In this document: in pieces, positions 27,794 through 35,900 of the stretch
How the letters are laid out: the number at the start of each line of letters is the position of its first letter
How positions within the stretch are numbered: position 1 is the stretch's first letter
Notes under the pieces: model-generated
What the model was told of the DNA's origin: nothing
The model's database searches: none
The model's input: only the letters and a program-made list of their open reading frames with translations
Assembly (NCBI RefSeq): GCF_900091585.1
Contig: NZ_FMHT01000003.1
Location: 2,465,501 to 2,529,500 of the forward strand
From: Micromonospora nigra
GTDB lineage: Bacteria; Actinomycetota; Actinomycetes; Mycobacteriales; Micromonosporaceae
Length of the DNA: 64,000 nt
Direction of reading: 5' to 3'
Made by a program: the position numbers and the translations under genes

Positions 27794-28102
27794 CTACGGG
27801 TGTTTCATCAGGTAGTCGATGAAGGCGGCCCGCAGCAGCGGCGCCGACTCCTCGTAGCCGTGGCCGGTCATCTCCCGCCACAGGGCGACCGCCTCGTCGA
27901 CCGTCGGCCCGACGGAGTTGGGTGCCCCGTCGAGGGCCGCCGCCTCGTCCGCGTTGGGCAGGTGACGCAGCACCGACCAGAAGAACCCGACGTCGCGGCG
28001 TTCCCGGGCGCGGGCGAACGCCTGCTCCCGCAACTCCTCGGTGGTGAGTGCGTCGAGTTCGGCGAACGACCGGCCGGTTCCGGGTGAAGGTGTGTCGGTC
28101 AT
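27794..28102 (-). CDS. small acidic cytoplasmic protein, function unknown
   Basis: The 102-residue protein is helical and charged. 'ELDALTTEELREQAFARARERRDVGFFWSVLRHLPNADEAA' is followed by a segment with Trp and Gly and an end 'FIDYLMKHP'. There are no cysteines, membrane segments or known motifs. ATG 28102 is preferred because TAGGCT lies seven bases upstream, compatible with a leaderless message, and because the upstream extension is low-complexity Arg/Gly. Similar small proteins seem widespread in actinobacteria, but no function is known to me. Confidence 0.65.
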   Translation of the reverse strand: MTDTPSPGTGRSFAELDALTTEELREQAFARARERRDVGFFWSVLRHLPNADEAAALDGAPNSVGPTVDEAVALWREMTGHGYEESAPLLRAAFIDYLMKHP

Positions 28103-28148
28103 GCCGCCGAGCCTAACCGCAGAGATCACCGTCGGCGCGCCGGACGCG

Positions 28149-29366
28149 TCACCGGTCCTCGGCGTCCCACCGTCGCGGGCCGGTGTCCCAGCGCGGCGCC
28201 TGCCACGGGTCCGCCGGGCCCTCGAACGACCGGTCCGGCACGGCCGGTGCCCACGTGTCGACCGACTCGGCCCGGGGGATCGCCCAGCCGGCGCTGATCC
28301 GGCCGTCACCGGCCACTGACGGCCGCTCCGCCGTTGTCCCCGCCGCAGGCCGCCCCCATGTCTCCACCAGCCGGGTGACGGCGAGCCCGACGCCCAGCGC
28401 CGCTCCGCCCACCAGCCATCGACTCACCTCCCACCCCCGGGTCCGGGCGTACTCGAGGAACAGCACGACCAGGCAGACCACCAGCAAGGTGCCGAACACG
28501 CCGCCGCGTCGGCCGTAGCCGCTGGTGCCGGCCAGCAGCGCCATGCCCACCGCGAGCACCGTCCAGTCCATCCCGACGACGGGTGCGACCGTCGCGGCGC
28601 CGCCGGTCGCGACGATCGCCCCGGCCAGCACCGCCATCACCGTCGAGCAGACGAACGCCGCGGCCACCACGGCACCGGCCACCGCGCCGCGTCGGCGGGC
28701 CGGGTCGGCGACCGACCGGAAGCGGCCGACCAGCCGGCGCACCGGCCGGATCGCCCCGAACAGGCCGCCCAGCACGGCCACGGCGGCGAAGCCGGCGAAC
28801 AGCTGCCCCGCCCCGGTACGCGGGTCGTAACCGGCCTGCACCAGAACCGGGGTGGCCCGCTGCTCGATGTAGACGACCACCCCCGCCGCGCCGCCGAGGC
28901 TCGCCGCCCAGGCCGGTACGTGCAGCGCCACCACGACCAGCGCCACGGCCAGACCACCGAGCGCGGCGACGGCGGCGGCCTGGCCGAGGGCCGTCGGCAG
29001 ACCGTTGTCGCCCTGCTCGGCCACGTGCAGGGCGGCGGCGACAGCGACCGGACCGATCGCGAGGTTCACCGCGGCCGTCCGCAGGCTCAGTCCGGCGGCC
29101 AGCGCCAGCAGCCCCAGCGCCACCGCGTCTACCAGGAGGGTTCGCAGCCCGTCGCCGCGCAGGGTCGCCGGCGCCTCCCGCCACAGCAGGTACGCCACGA
29201 CACCCACAGCGGCCAGCAGCACCGTCTCCCAGACGACGTGCACGCCGATCCGGTCCCGCCCCGGTTCGCCGTGCGCGGGGTCGTCGAACACGTTCTCCAG
29301 CACCGCGGCCGGCACCGTCGGGGCCGGTTCGGGCTGCCCCGCCCGGCCGGGTTCCTCGTACCCCAT
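28149..29366 (-). CDS. polytopic membrane protein resembling a degenerate RbsC/LivH-type permease, no transporter partners
   Basis: The 405-residue protein has roughly nine or ten hydrophobic helices between residues 45 and 335, then a 70-residue Trp/Pro/Asp-rich cytoplasmic tail. The order 'LRTAAVNLAIGPVAVAAALHVAE', 'ALVVVALHVPAWAASLGGAAGVV' and 'LLAGTSGYGRRGGVFGTLLVV' parallels the BPD_transp_2 family (ribose/branched-chain amino acid permeases: LS.GS..AL, ..vPafiaTLgt, GG.S..GGrGsv.GtllGa). The key glycines and the coupling loop are weakened. No ABC ATPase or binding protein gene adjoins. A good ribosome-binding site (GGAGGG, seven bases) precedes ATG 29366. Confidence 0.7.
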   Translation of the reverse strand: MGYEEPGRAGQPEPAPTVPAAVLENVFDDPAHGEPGRDRIGVHVVWETVLLAAVGVVAYLLWREAPATLRGDGLRTLLVDAVALGLLALAAGLSLRTAAVNLAIGPVAVAAALHVAEQGDNGLPTALGQAAAVAALGGLAVALVVVALHVPAWAASLGGAAGVVVYIEQRATPVLVQAGYDPRTGAGQLFAGFAAVAVLGGLFGAIRPVRRLVGRFRSVADPARRRGAVAGAVVAAAFVCSTVMAVLAGAIVATGGAATVAPVVGMDWTVLAVGMALLAGTSGYGRRGGVFGTLLVVCLVVLFLEYARTRGWEVSRWLVGGAALGVGLAVTRLVETWGRPAAGTTAERPSVAGDGRISAGWAIPRAESVDTWAPAVPDRSFEGPADPWQAPRWDTGPRRWDAEDR

Positions 29367-29480
29367 GCTGCCGCCCTCCAGGGCCGCCCCTGTCGACGCG
29401 CGGGCGGACCGGCGGCGGCCATTGCTGTCCGGTCGCTGCGCACCGTACCCGCGACCGCGACCCGGGCGGAACCCTCCCGG

Positions 29481-30017
29481 TCAGCGTCGAGGGGGGTGGT
29501 CGCCCCAGTCGTCGGGTTCGCGCTCGTCCTCCGGGCGCTCGGGCACCCGGCAGGACCGTTCCAGCCACAGTGCGGCGACGACGAGGGCGACGGAGGCCAG
29601 CAGGCCCGCGCCGGCGGCCGGTCGGTCCTCCGTGGCGGCCCGGGTGGTCTGCACGAACAACCAGCTCGTCAGGCCGGCGTAGAACCCGGTGAAGATGGCA
29701 CCGACCAGTGCGGACGCCTTGGCCAGCACCACGAACCGGGCCACCACCAGCGGGTTGACCGGTTCCCGGCCGGGTTTCCGCTCGATCCGGCTCCGGGTGT
29801 TGATCGCGAAGTACGCCTCCAGCACGGCCAGCGCGGCCAGAGTCACCACCGGCAGCCAGGGCAGATCCGGCAGGTCGCGGTAGAAGCCACTGACCAGCAG
29901 CCAGGCGATCGCGGCGGCGGCGAGCGCGGCCACCACCAGAGTGGAGATGCGGGTGGGACCCATCCGCGGCCCGTCGGGGCCCGGTCCACCGGGCGGGCGG
30001 GACTGCGCCTGTGTCAT
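29481..30017 (-). CDS. DUF3180 membrane protein
   Basis: The 178-residue protein has four transmembrane helices (about 23-45, 54-72, 93-115 and 130-152). It carries the family signature 'INTRSRIERKPG....NPLVVARFVVLAKASALVGAIFTGFY'. DUF3180 proteins almost always follow folK in actinobacteria, but their role is unknown. ATG 30017 overlaps the stop of a 22-codon micro-ORF (ATGA), which in turn overlaps the folK stop, so the three are probably coupled. The tail is acidic and Arg/Pro-rich. Confidence 0.85.
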   Translation of the reverse strand: MTQAQSRPPGGPGPDGPRMGPTRISTLVVAALAAAAIAWLLVSGFYRDLPDLPWLPVVTLAALAVLEAYFAINTRSRIERKPGREPVNPLVVARFVVLAKASALVGAIFTGFYAGLTSWLFVQTTRAATEDRPAAGAGLLASVALVVAALWLERSCRVPERPEDEREPDDWGDHPPRR

Positions 30018-30082
30018 GCCGGTCGCCGCCGTCCGGGCCCGGCGCCGGTCGTCGTCAGCTCGCTCGGCTCGGCCTGGCTCAT
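30014..30082 (-). CDS. 22-codon micro-ORF bridging folK and DUF3180
   Basis: ATG 30082-30080 overlaps the folK stop as ATGA, and the micro-ORF's own TGA overlaps the DUF3180 start as ATGA. The deduced peptide (MSQAEPSELTTTGAGPG..) is hydrophilic and has no recognised motif. The double overlap fills the gap between two coding regions without untranslated bases. It may serve to pass ribosomes from folK to DUF3180 rather than to make a functional peptide. Chance cannot be excluded, given how short it is. Confidence 0.4.
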   Translation of the reverse strand: MSQAEPSELTTTGAGPGRRRPA

Positions 30083-30606
30083 GCCGTCGACTCTAACGCC
30101 AGATCCGGCCGGGGGCGCAGCTGCGGCGCGTCGGCGGCAGCCGGACCGGTGGTGAGCAGGTCGGTCAGCCAGCCGTGCCCCGGCAGTCGGCCGTAGGGCT
30201 GGATGTCGATCCACGGCCGGAGCACGAAGGCCCGCAGGTGGGCCCGCGGGTGCGGCAGGGTCAGCTCGGGGTCGTCGCGCAGCACCGGCTCGCCGTCGTC
30301 GGTCCACACGGCGATCACGTCGACGTCCAGGGTGCGGGGCCCGAAGCGCCGCGCCGGGTCGCGGGTGCGCCCCGCGAACCGCTCCGCCGCGCGGGCCCGC
30401 TCCAGCCAGTCGTGCGGGTCCGCCGTCGTGTCCTGCGCCAGCAGCGCCGCGTTGAGGTAAGCGGGCTGGTCGGCGTCACCCCACGGCGGGGTCTCGTACA
30501 CCCCCGAGACGACCAGGACGCTCTCGCCCAGCGACGCCACGGCTGCGCGCAGGTGGGCGAGCCGGTCACCGAGGTTGCTGCCCAGCGACAGCACGGCCAG
30601 GGTCAC
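30079..30606 (-). CDS. folK: 2-amino-4-hydroxy-6-hydroxymethyldihydropteridine diphosphokinase
   Basis: FolK transfers pyrophosphate from ATP to 6-hydroxymethyl-dihydropterin in folate synthesis. The 175-residue protein has the N-terminal 'LSLGSNLGDRLAHLRAAV', 'YETPPWGDADQPAYLNAAL' (pterin-binding), and the HPPK signature 'RFGPRTLDVDVIAV' with the two Asp ligands of magnesium, then 'LPHPRAHLRAFVL'. GTG 30606 overlaps the folB stop (GTGA). Length is normal. Confidence 0.96.
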   Translation of the reverse strand: MTLAVLSLGSNLGDRLAHLRAAVASLGESVLVVSGVYETPPWGDADQPAYLNAALLAQDTTADPHDWLERARAAERFAGRTRDPARRFGPRTLDVDVIAVWTDDGEPVLRDDPELTLPHPRAHLRAFVLRPWIDIQPYGRLPGHGWLTDLLTTGPAAADAPQLRPRPDLALESTA

Positions 30607-30980
30607 CTGGCCCGCCGCCTGGTCATCGTGACGGCCACGTCGGAGAAGGTGTGCGGCACCGGCGCCTCCGGCTTGTGGACGGTGACGGTGGCGACGTCGA
30701 CCCGGGGGTCGGCGAGGCAGACGGCCAGCAGCCGGTCGGCGAGGGTCTCGATGAGGTCGACCGGTTCCCCGGCGACCACGGCGACCAGCCGCTCGGCCAG
30801 TTCACCGTAGTGGACGGTGTCGGCCACGTCGTCGGTGCGGGCGGCGGGCGTCAGGTCCAGTTCGAGCACGGCGTCGACCACGAACTCCTGCCCCCGGGCG
30901 CGTTCGAAGTCGTACACGCCGTGCCGGCCCTGGGCCCGCAGGCCGGTCAACTGGATGCGGTCGGCCGGTGTCGCGCTCAT
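30603..30980 (-). CDS. folB: dihydroneopterin aldolase
   Basis: FolB cleaves dihydroneopterin to 6-hydroxymethyl-dihydropterin and glycolaldehyde. The 125-residue protein has the T-fold with 'GRHGVYDFERARGQEFVVD', 'DTVHYGELAERLV', 'DLIETLADRLLAV' (substrate Glu) and 'VTVHKPEAPVPHTFSDVAV' (catalytic Lys). ATG 30980 overlaps the folP stop as ATGA and its own stop overlaps folK as GTGA, making folP-folB-folK a tightly coupled unit. Confidence 0.96.
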   Translation of the reverse strand: MSATPADRIQLTGLRAQGRHGVYDFERARGQEFVVDAVLELDLTPAARTDDVADTVHYGELAERLVAVVAGEPVDLIETLADRLLAVCLADPRVDVATVTVHKPEAPVPHTFSDVAVTMTRRRAR

Positions 30981-31891
30981 CGGACGGCTCCGGGACGGGT
31001 CTCGTGGGCGGACATCCCGGCGGCAGTTCCGGGAACGGCGCCGCGGGGGGCGGGGTGCAGGTGGGGACTGCCGGTGGCCTGCCAGACGGCGAGAGCGTCC
31101 ACGGTGGCCCGGACGTCGTGCACGCGTACCCCCCAGGCGCCCGCCGCCACCGCGAGCACGCTGGTGGCGACGGTGGCCGCCTCCCGACCGGCGGTGGGGC
31201 GGGGGTTCCCGTCGGGGTCGGCCAGCAACCGACCCAGGTAGGACTTGCGGCTGGCCCCGAACAGCACCGGGTAGCCGAGGTCGAGCAGTTCCGGCAGGCG
31301 GGCGCTGAGCTGCCAGTTGTGTTCGGCGGTCTTGGCGAAGCCGAGCCCCGGGTCGACCACGATGCGGTCGGCCGGCACGCCCGCACGCAGCGCCTCGTCG
31401 ATCCGGCCGGCCAGTTCGGCGCGGACGTCGACCACCACGTCGGCGTAGCTGGCCAGTTCGCCCATCGCCCGGGAGTGGCCCCGCCAGTGCATCAGCACCC
31501 AGGGACAGCCGGCATCCCGGACCACCCGCGCCATGTCGGGGTCGGCCAGCCCACCCGACACGTCGTTGACCACGACCGCCCCGGCGGCCAGGGCGGCCTC
31601 GGCCACCCGGGCGCGGGTGGTGTCGATGCTGACCGGAACCCCGGCGGCGGTCAGCTCGCGGACCACGGGCAGCACGCGGGCGGCCTCCGTCTCCGCGTCG
31701 ACCCGGTCGGCGCCGGGCCGGGTGGACTCTCCACCGACGTCCACCAGGTGGGCGCCGTCGGCGCGTAGCCGCACGCCGTGTGCGACCGCGGCGGAGAGGT
31801 CGGTGTAGCGTCCGCCGTCGGAGAAGGAGTCGGGCGTGACGTTGAGGACGCCCATCACCACCGGGGCCGGGGCCCGTACCAGATCGGTCAC
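30977..31891 (-). CDS. folP: dihydropteroate synthase
   Basis: FolP condenses hydroxymethyl-dihydropterin pyrophosphate with p-aminobenzoate and is the sulfonamide target. The 304-residue TIM-barrel protein has signature 1 'MGVLNVTPDSFSDGG' at residues about 12-26, signature 2 'LVDVGGESTRPGADRV', 'VVVNDVSGG', 'ILDPGLGF'-type 'VVDPGLGFAKTAEHN', 'FGASRKSYLG' and 'VRVHDV'. GTG 31891 is preferred over ATG 31951, because a TACCGT box ends exactly six bases before it and the extra N-terminal residues look non-coding. It heads the folP-folB-folK unit; folE is 13 kb away on the other side of the type IV-like cluster. Confidence 0.96.
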   Translation of the reverse strand: MTDLVRAPAPVVMGVLNVTPDSFSDGGRYTDLSAAVAHGVRLRADGAHLVDVGGESTRPGADRVDAETEAARVLPVVRELTAAGVPVSIDTTRARVAEAALAAGAVVVNDVSGGLADPDMARVVRDAGCPWVLMHWRGHSRAMGELASYADVVVDVRAELAGRIDEALRAGVPADRIVVDPGLGFAKTAEHNWQLSARLPELLDLGYPVLFGASRKSYLGRLLADPDGNPRPTAGREAATVATSVLAVAAGAWGVRVHDVRATVDALAVWQATGSPHLHPAPRGAVPGTAAGMSAHETRPGAVR

Positions 31892-31897
31892 GACTAG

Positions 31898-31903
31898 ACG
31901 GTA
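31898..31903 (-). promoter_or_regulatory. -10 box for leaderless folP transcript
   Basis: TACCGT on the minus strand, six bases before the GTG at 31891. It decides the start codon in favour of 31891. Confidence 0.45.
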
Positions 31904-31957
31904 CCGGTCGCACGGGAGGGCCGGGTCGGGCCGGGTCGGGGGTGCTGACATGCACAT

Positions 31958-31973
31958 TCGTACACGTGTACGA
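31958..31973. promoter_or_regulatory. 16-bp perfect palindrome between folP and the type IV-like cluster
   Basis: TCGTACACGTGTACGA is a perfect palindrome with CACGTG-like centre, typical in size and form of dimeric repressor operators (TetR/GntR class). It is 55 bases upstream of the folP -10 and 39 bases upstream of the -35 of the cluster promoter, so it could affect either direction. No regulator gene is adjacent. Confidence 0.55.
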
Positions 31974-32011
31974 TCGGACGCCGAGGTCCTGTCGGGCACA
32001 CTCCTCGCGGG

Positions 32012-32040
32012 TTGTCGCAAACAGGGCCGGCCCGTACGCT
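32012..32040 (+). promoter_or_regulatory. predicted promoter of the type IV secretion-like cluster
   Basis: -35 TTGTCG (32012-32017) and -10 TACGCT (32035-32040) with a 17-base spacer. The predicted transcript starts near 32047 and has a leader of about 190 bases, long for this otherwise leader-poor region. Confidence 0.5.
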
Positions 32041-32046
32041 GTGGAA

Positions 32047-32235
32047 TCGTCCAGCATCGAGATGGTGACGCCTGGAGGGAGGGCCTAAGCGGGGCAATTC
32101 GCCCAAAACTCGCCACCCTGAGTGGCGGGTGACGCACGCAGGGTCCGCAGCGCTGCGGAGAGTGAGCCCGTTCCCGCCCAGGCATTCCTATCTGCACCGC
32201 CGCGGTGACGCCGGCCGCGACTTGGGGAGGTTTCA
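32047..32235 (+). promoter_or_regulatory. hairpin-rich 5' leader of the type IV secretion-like cluster
   Basis: The leader contains several self-complementary elements. GGGC-AATTC-GCCC lies at 32092-32104. A 9-bp stem pairs 32108-32116 with 32122-32130 (core CGCCAC/GTGGCG, loop CCTGA, one G-U pair). A 16-base palindrome TCCGCAGCGCTGCGGA is at 32144-32159. A CGCGG/CCGCG stem (32201-32205 with 32215-32219) ends five bases before the strong Shine-Dalgarno GGGGAGG (32224-32230). No known riboswitch consensus was recognised. This could be a regulatory RNA or simply GC-rich sequence; covariation is needed to tell. Confidence 0.4.
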
Positions 32236-32556
32236 GTGATCGCCATCGAGCTGATGGAGACGGCGTCGTCCGGCACCGCCCAGCTGTTCTCCACTCTGGC
32301 GTCCGCGATCCCGCTCGCCGCCGAGCCGGAGCCCAAGGGCATCGACACCGAGGGTGTCGTCACCTTCTTCGCCAGCAAGATCGCACCGATCCTGCTGGCC
32401 GTCCTCGGCGTCATCTTCATCGGCCGGGCCAGCCGGGGCGAAATCTCCAAAGTACTCACCAGCTCGGCCATCGCGATCGTCGGGCTGGCCTTCATCGCGG
32501 GAGCCGCCACCCTCTTCTTCATCGGCGACTTCCTGATCGACCTGATCTTCGAATAG
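32236..32556 (+). CDS. small VirB2/TrbC-like pilin-type membrane protein
   Basis: The 106-residue protein has a short N-terminal hydrophobic region ending near 'AIPLAAEPEPKG', then two transmembrane helices ('IAPILLAVLGVIFIGRA' about 49-65 and 'AIAIVGLAFIAGAATLFFIGDFLI' about 76-99) with a short polar turn. This layout is that of VirB2/TrbC pilins of type IV secretion systems. Assignment rests on topology and on position before the VirB3-like and VirB4-like genes, not on a sequence signature. GGGGAGG five bases before GTG 32236 is one of the strongest ribosome-binding sites in the window. Confidence 0.75.
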   Translation: MIAIELMETASSGTAQLFSTLASAIPLAAEPEPKGIDTEGVVTFFASKIAPILLAVLGVIFIGRASRGEISKVLTSSAIAIVGLAFIAGAATLFFIGDFLIDLIFE

Positions 32557-32568
32557 GCGCGGGCAGAG

Positions 32569-32931
32569 ATGCGACTGCGCACCGACGACGACATCTACCG
32601 GGCCCGCCTGGTCTATCTCGGGCCGCCCGGCTACACGCTTCCGGTCCACCTGCCCTACGCCCAGTACGGGCTGTTCATGGTGCTCGTCCCCCTCTACATG
32701 TTCATCCACTGGCTGTTCACGTTGCAGGTCGAGCTGTTCCCCGCCTGGGAGATCGCCCTCGCCATCGTGACCACCTCGTTCATCTTCCGGCACGTCGATC
32801 CGGACCGGCCGGCGCGCATGGTGATCCGCACCGCGCTGACCGACTGGCGGCGCACCCGGGAGCCGGCCGCCGAACAGCGCGATCCGCGTCTGGTCGGCAG
32901 CCGGATCAGGATCCGTGAGGAGCTGGCATGA
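32569..32931 (+). CDS. small membrane protein, VirB3/PrgI-like by position
   Basis: The 120-residue protein has a short N-terminal cytoplasmic part and two close transmembrane helices ('YGLFMVLVPLYMFIHWLFTL' about 30-49 and 'WEIALAIVTTSFIFRHV' about 58-74). A basic cytoplasmic C-terminus follows ('RMVIRTALTDWRRTRE'). Such two-helix proteins (VirB3, PrgI, TcpE-like) sit just before the VirB4 ATPase in type IV systems. The gene starts 12 bases after the pilin-like gene, and its stop overlaps the start of an 18-codon micro-ORF. Confidence 0.75.
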   Translation: MRLRTDDDIYRARLVYLGPPGYTLPVHLPYAQYGLFMVLVPLYMFIHWLFTLQVELFPAWEIALAIVTTSFIFRHVDPDRPARMVIRTALTDWRRTREPAAEQRDPRLVGSRIRIREELA

Positions 32932-32984
32932 CCGGGCGTACGCCGAACGGGCAGAGCACCGACAAGGGCGAGGCAGTCGCATGA
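32928..32984 (+). CDS. 18-codon micro-ORF bridging two genes of the type IV-like cluster
   Basis: ATG 32928 overlaps the stop of the preceding gene (ATGA), and its own TGA overlaps the ATG of the VirB4-like gene (ATGA). GAGGAG lies five bases before its start, an excellent ribosome-binding site, whereas the VirB4-like gene itself has only a weak GAGG. The peptide MTGRTPNGQSTDKGEAVA is hydrophilic and unlike known proteins. It most likely transfers translating ribosomes onto the large ATPase gene. Confidence 0.5.
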   Translation: MTGRTPNGQSTDKGEAVA

Positions 32985-35900
32985 ACCGCTCCTCCACGCC
33001 GGGTTCCCCGGCCGGGCGTCCGACCGCACCACACGGTAACCGTGCGCGGTCGTTCGACTACCCCGACCTGCCCGACCCGGACGACGAGACCGCGCTCGAC
33101 CCCGCGCTGGCCACCAGCCCCGGGCACGGTGCGGTCGGCGTCTTCCAGGCACCCCGTCCCGCGCCCCTGCGGACTCCGCCCACCGAGCCGGCACCGCTCC
33201 CGCCGGCCACCCGGGACGGTGCCGACATCGACTCCCCCTTCCTCGACCTGTTCGGCGGCGCGTACGGCCGGCCGGCAGTCCCGCCCCGGCGGATCCGTGA
33301 ACAGCCGGCGATTCCGGCGCAGCCACCCGGCCCCGGCGAACTCACCGCCGCCGCCGGGCCGGCTCCCACGACGCCCGTACCGACGGGCCACGAGCCGGAC
33401 GCCGGCAGCCGGAACTTCGCCTCCCCTGTCGACGCGGTCTGGGTTGATCCGCCCATCGCCGCCCCACCCACCACCCGCCGGCTCGACCCGCCGCCCGTGC
33501 CGGCGCAGTCCCGGCCCGCCGACGCGGCGCCCACCGCCGAGCCGTCACCGGGCCGGCCCCGCACGCGGCAGGCCGGGCCGGCCGACGAGCCGTCCACCGC
33601 AGAGCCACCCCGGGCCCGCACCAGGCAGTTCCGGCCGGTCGACGAGCCGGCCGCCGTCGAGGTTCCCCCGACCCGGCCCCGGGTTCCGCATCAGCCCGTC
33701 GACGCGACCGGAGGGCTCGCGCCGGCCGCGCCCGTCGAGCGCCCCACCGATACGCCGCACAGCCCGCGCCACGACGCCCTGCCGGCCGAGCTGCCGGCGC
33801 GGAGCCCGCACCGGGAGGCGGAACCGCCGGCCACCCGGGCCCGGAAGCGGCCCGCCGAACGCCGCAACCAGCCCACCAAGCCGGTCAGGATCCGCCCACC
33901 GAAGATCAAGTTCGGGGACCGTGACCCGTCGATCGAGCTGGCCATCACCGAGATAGCCGGGCACCTGACCTTCACCCCGAACACCGTCACGGCCTGGTAC
34001 TGGCTGCCCGAGGTGCGCTGGGCGTTCCGGCCGGACGCCGAACGCGAGGCGCTGCTCTCCGCGATCAGCGAACAGTACGCCGGTCTCGCCGGCTTCCGGC
34101 TACACCTGCGCCGCACCACCCGGCCCTTCCCCGCCGACGAGTGGGCGCGCACCATCGACGCGCACACCGCCGCCCCGCTGCCCGACGTACCCGGCACCCC
34201 GGCCTGGGCGGACCACCTGGTGGCCGCGCAACGGCACCTGCTGTCCGTCAACCACGCCGAGGGCCAGACCTACCTCGGCGTCACCTTCGCCCGTCGTTCC
34301 CTCGGCGACTCCTTCACCGAACGGCTGCTGCGCACCTTCGGCCGGGGGGTAGCCGAGGGCGAGCGACGCAAACTCGGCCGCACCGTCGAACAGTTCGACG
34401 AGGTGCTGGGGGCGTTCGGGATGCGCGGACGCCGCGTCACGGCCCAGGAACTGGAGTGGCTGCTCTACCGGTCGGTCGCCCTGTGCATGGCCCCGCCGGG
34501 CGCGCTCTCCCCCGTCACCGACGGGCGGTGGGAACGCGGCGACCTGCTCGCCCTCACCGAGCAGGTGGAGCGCTACCGCACCCCGTACGGCTCGACGGTG
34601 AAGCTGGTCAACCGGATGACCGGCGAGGAGCGGCACGTCGCCGTGCTCGCGGTGGGCCGGATGGAGCCGCTGGAGATTCCCGAACGACACGAGCCCTGGC
34701 TACACTTCCACGAGCGCCTGCCGTGGCCCATGGAGCTGTCCACCCGGGTCGACATCCTCGGCTCGAAGGACTCCTTCCGCAACCTCGAACACCGCCTGCG
34801 GATGATCCGCTCCCAGCAGCTCGACTACGCCGAGCACGGCATCGACGCCCCGCCGGAGCTGGAGCGGCTGGCCAAGCGGGCGCTGGTCATCGGCGACGAG
34901 ATGACCACCGGCCTGCCGGTCGACTCGGCCCGGGCCCACGGCTGGCACCGCATCGCCGTCGGCGGGCGCACCCGCGAGGAGTGCCTCGAACGGGCCCGCC
35001 GGCTCATCCAGCTCTACTCCCGGGAGCTGCGCATCTCCCTGCAACACCCGAAGAACCAGGACTGGCTGGCCCGGGAGTTCATCCCCGGTGAGCCGATCGC
35101 CAACACCGGGTACGTCCGGCGGATGCCGGTCAACCTGCTCGCCGCCGCGCTGCCGCAGGCCGCCTCCACCGTCGGCGACCGGCGCGGCGACCTGATCGGC
35201 CGTACCGCCGGCACCTGCCGCCGGCCCGTCTTCCTCGACCTGCACTTCCCCATGGAGGTCCGGGAACGCTCCGGGTTGGCGGTCTTCGTCGCCGAGCCCG
35301 GCGGCGGCAAGTCGACCCTGCTCGGTGCCCTCGGCTACCTGGCCGCCCGGCGTGGCGTGCAGGTGACCCTGCTCGACCCGTCCGGCCCGCTGGCCCGGCT
35401 GTGCAACATGCCCGAGCTGCGGCCGTACTCGCGGGTGCTGAACCTGACCGGCTCCGAACACGGCACCCTGGCACCGTACTCGCTGATCCCGACACCACTG
35501 CGCAGCGAGTTCGGCAGCGGCGCGGCCGGCGACCGTGAGTTCGAGATCGCTGTCTCCAACGCCCGCGCCGAACGCCGGATGCTGGTGCAGGACATCTGCA
35601 TGATGCTGGTGCCGCCGCAGGTGGCCCGGGAGGCGTCCACCGCCACTCTGTTCCGGCACGCCGTCCGCCGGGTGCCCGCCGAGGAGACCTCCACCCTGGA
35701 CGACGTGGTCACCTGTCTCGCGCAACTCGACGACGACGCCGGCCGCGAGCTGGCCAACCTGCTGCTCGACACGGCCGAGATGCCGTTGGCCATGCTGTTC
35801 TTCGGCCGGCCGCCCGAAGGGTTGCTCGGTGCGGACGCGGCGCTCACCGTGATCACCATGGCCGGGTTGCGCCTGCCCGACCTCAAGATCGAACGTGAGT

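Noticed and set aside
32047..32235. c-di-AMP (ydaO) or c-di-GMP riboswitch in the cluster leader
   Set aside because: The conserved blocks of either class (for ydaO the GACAGCUAACC segment) are absent; only unassigned hairpins remain.
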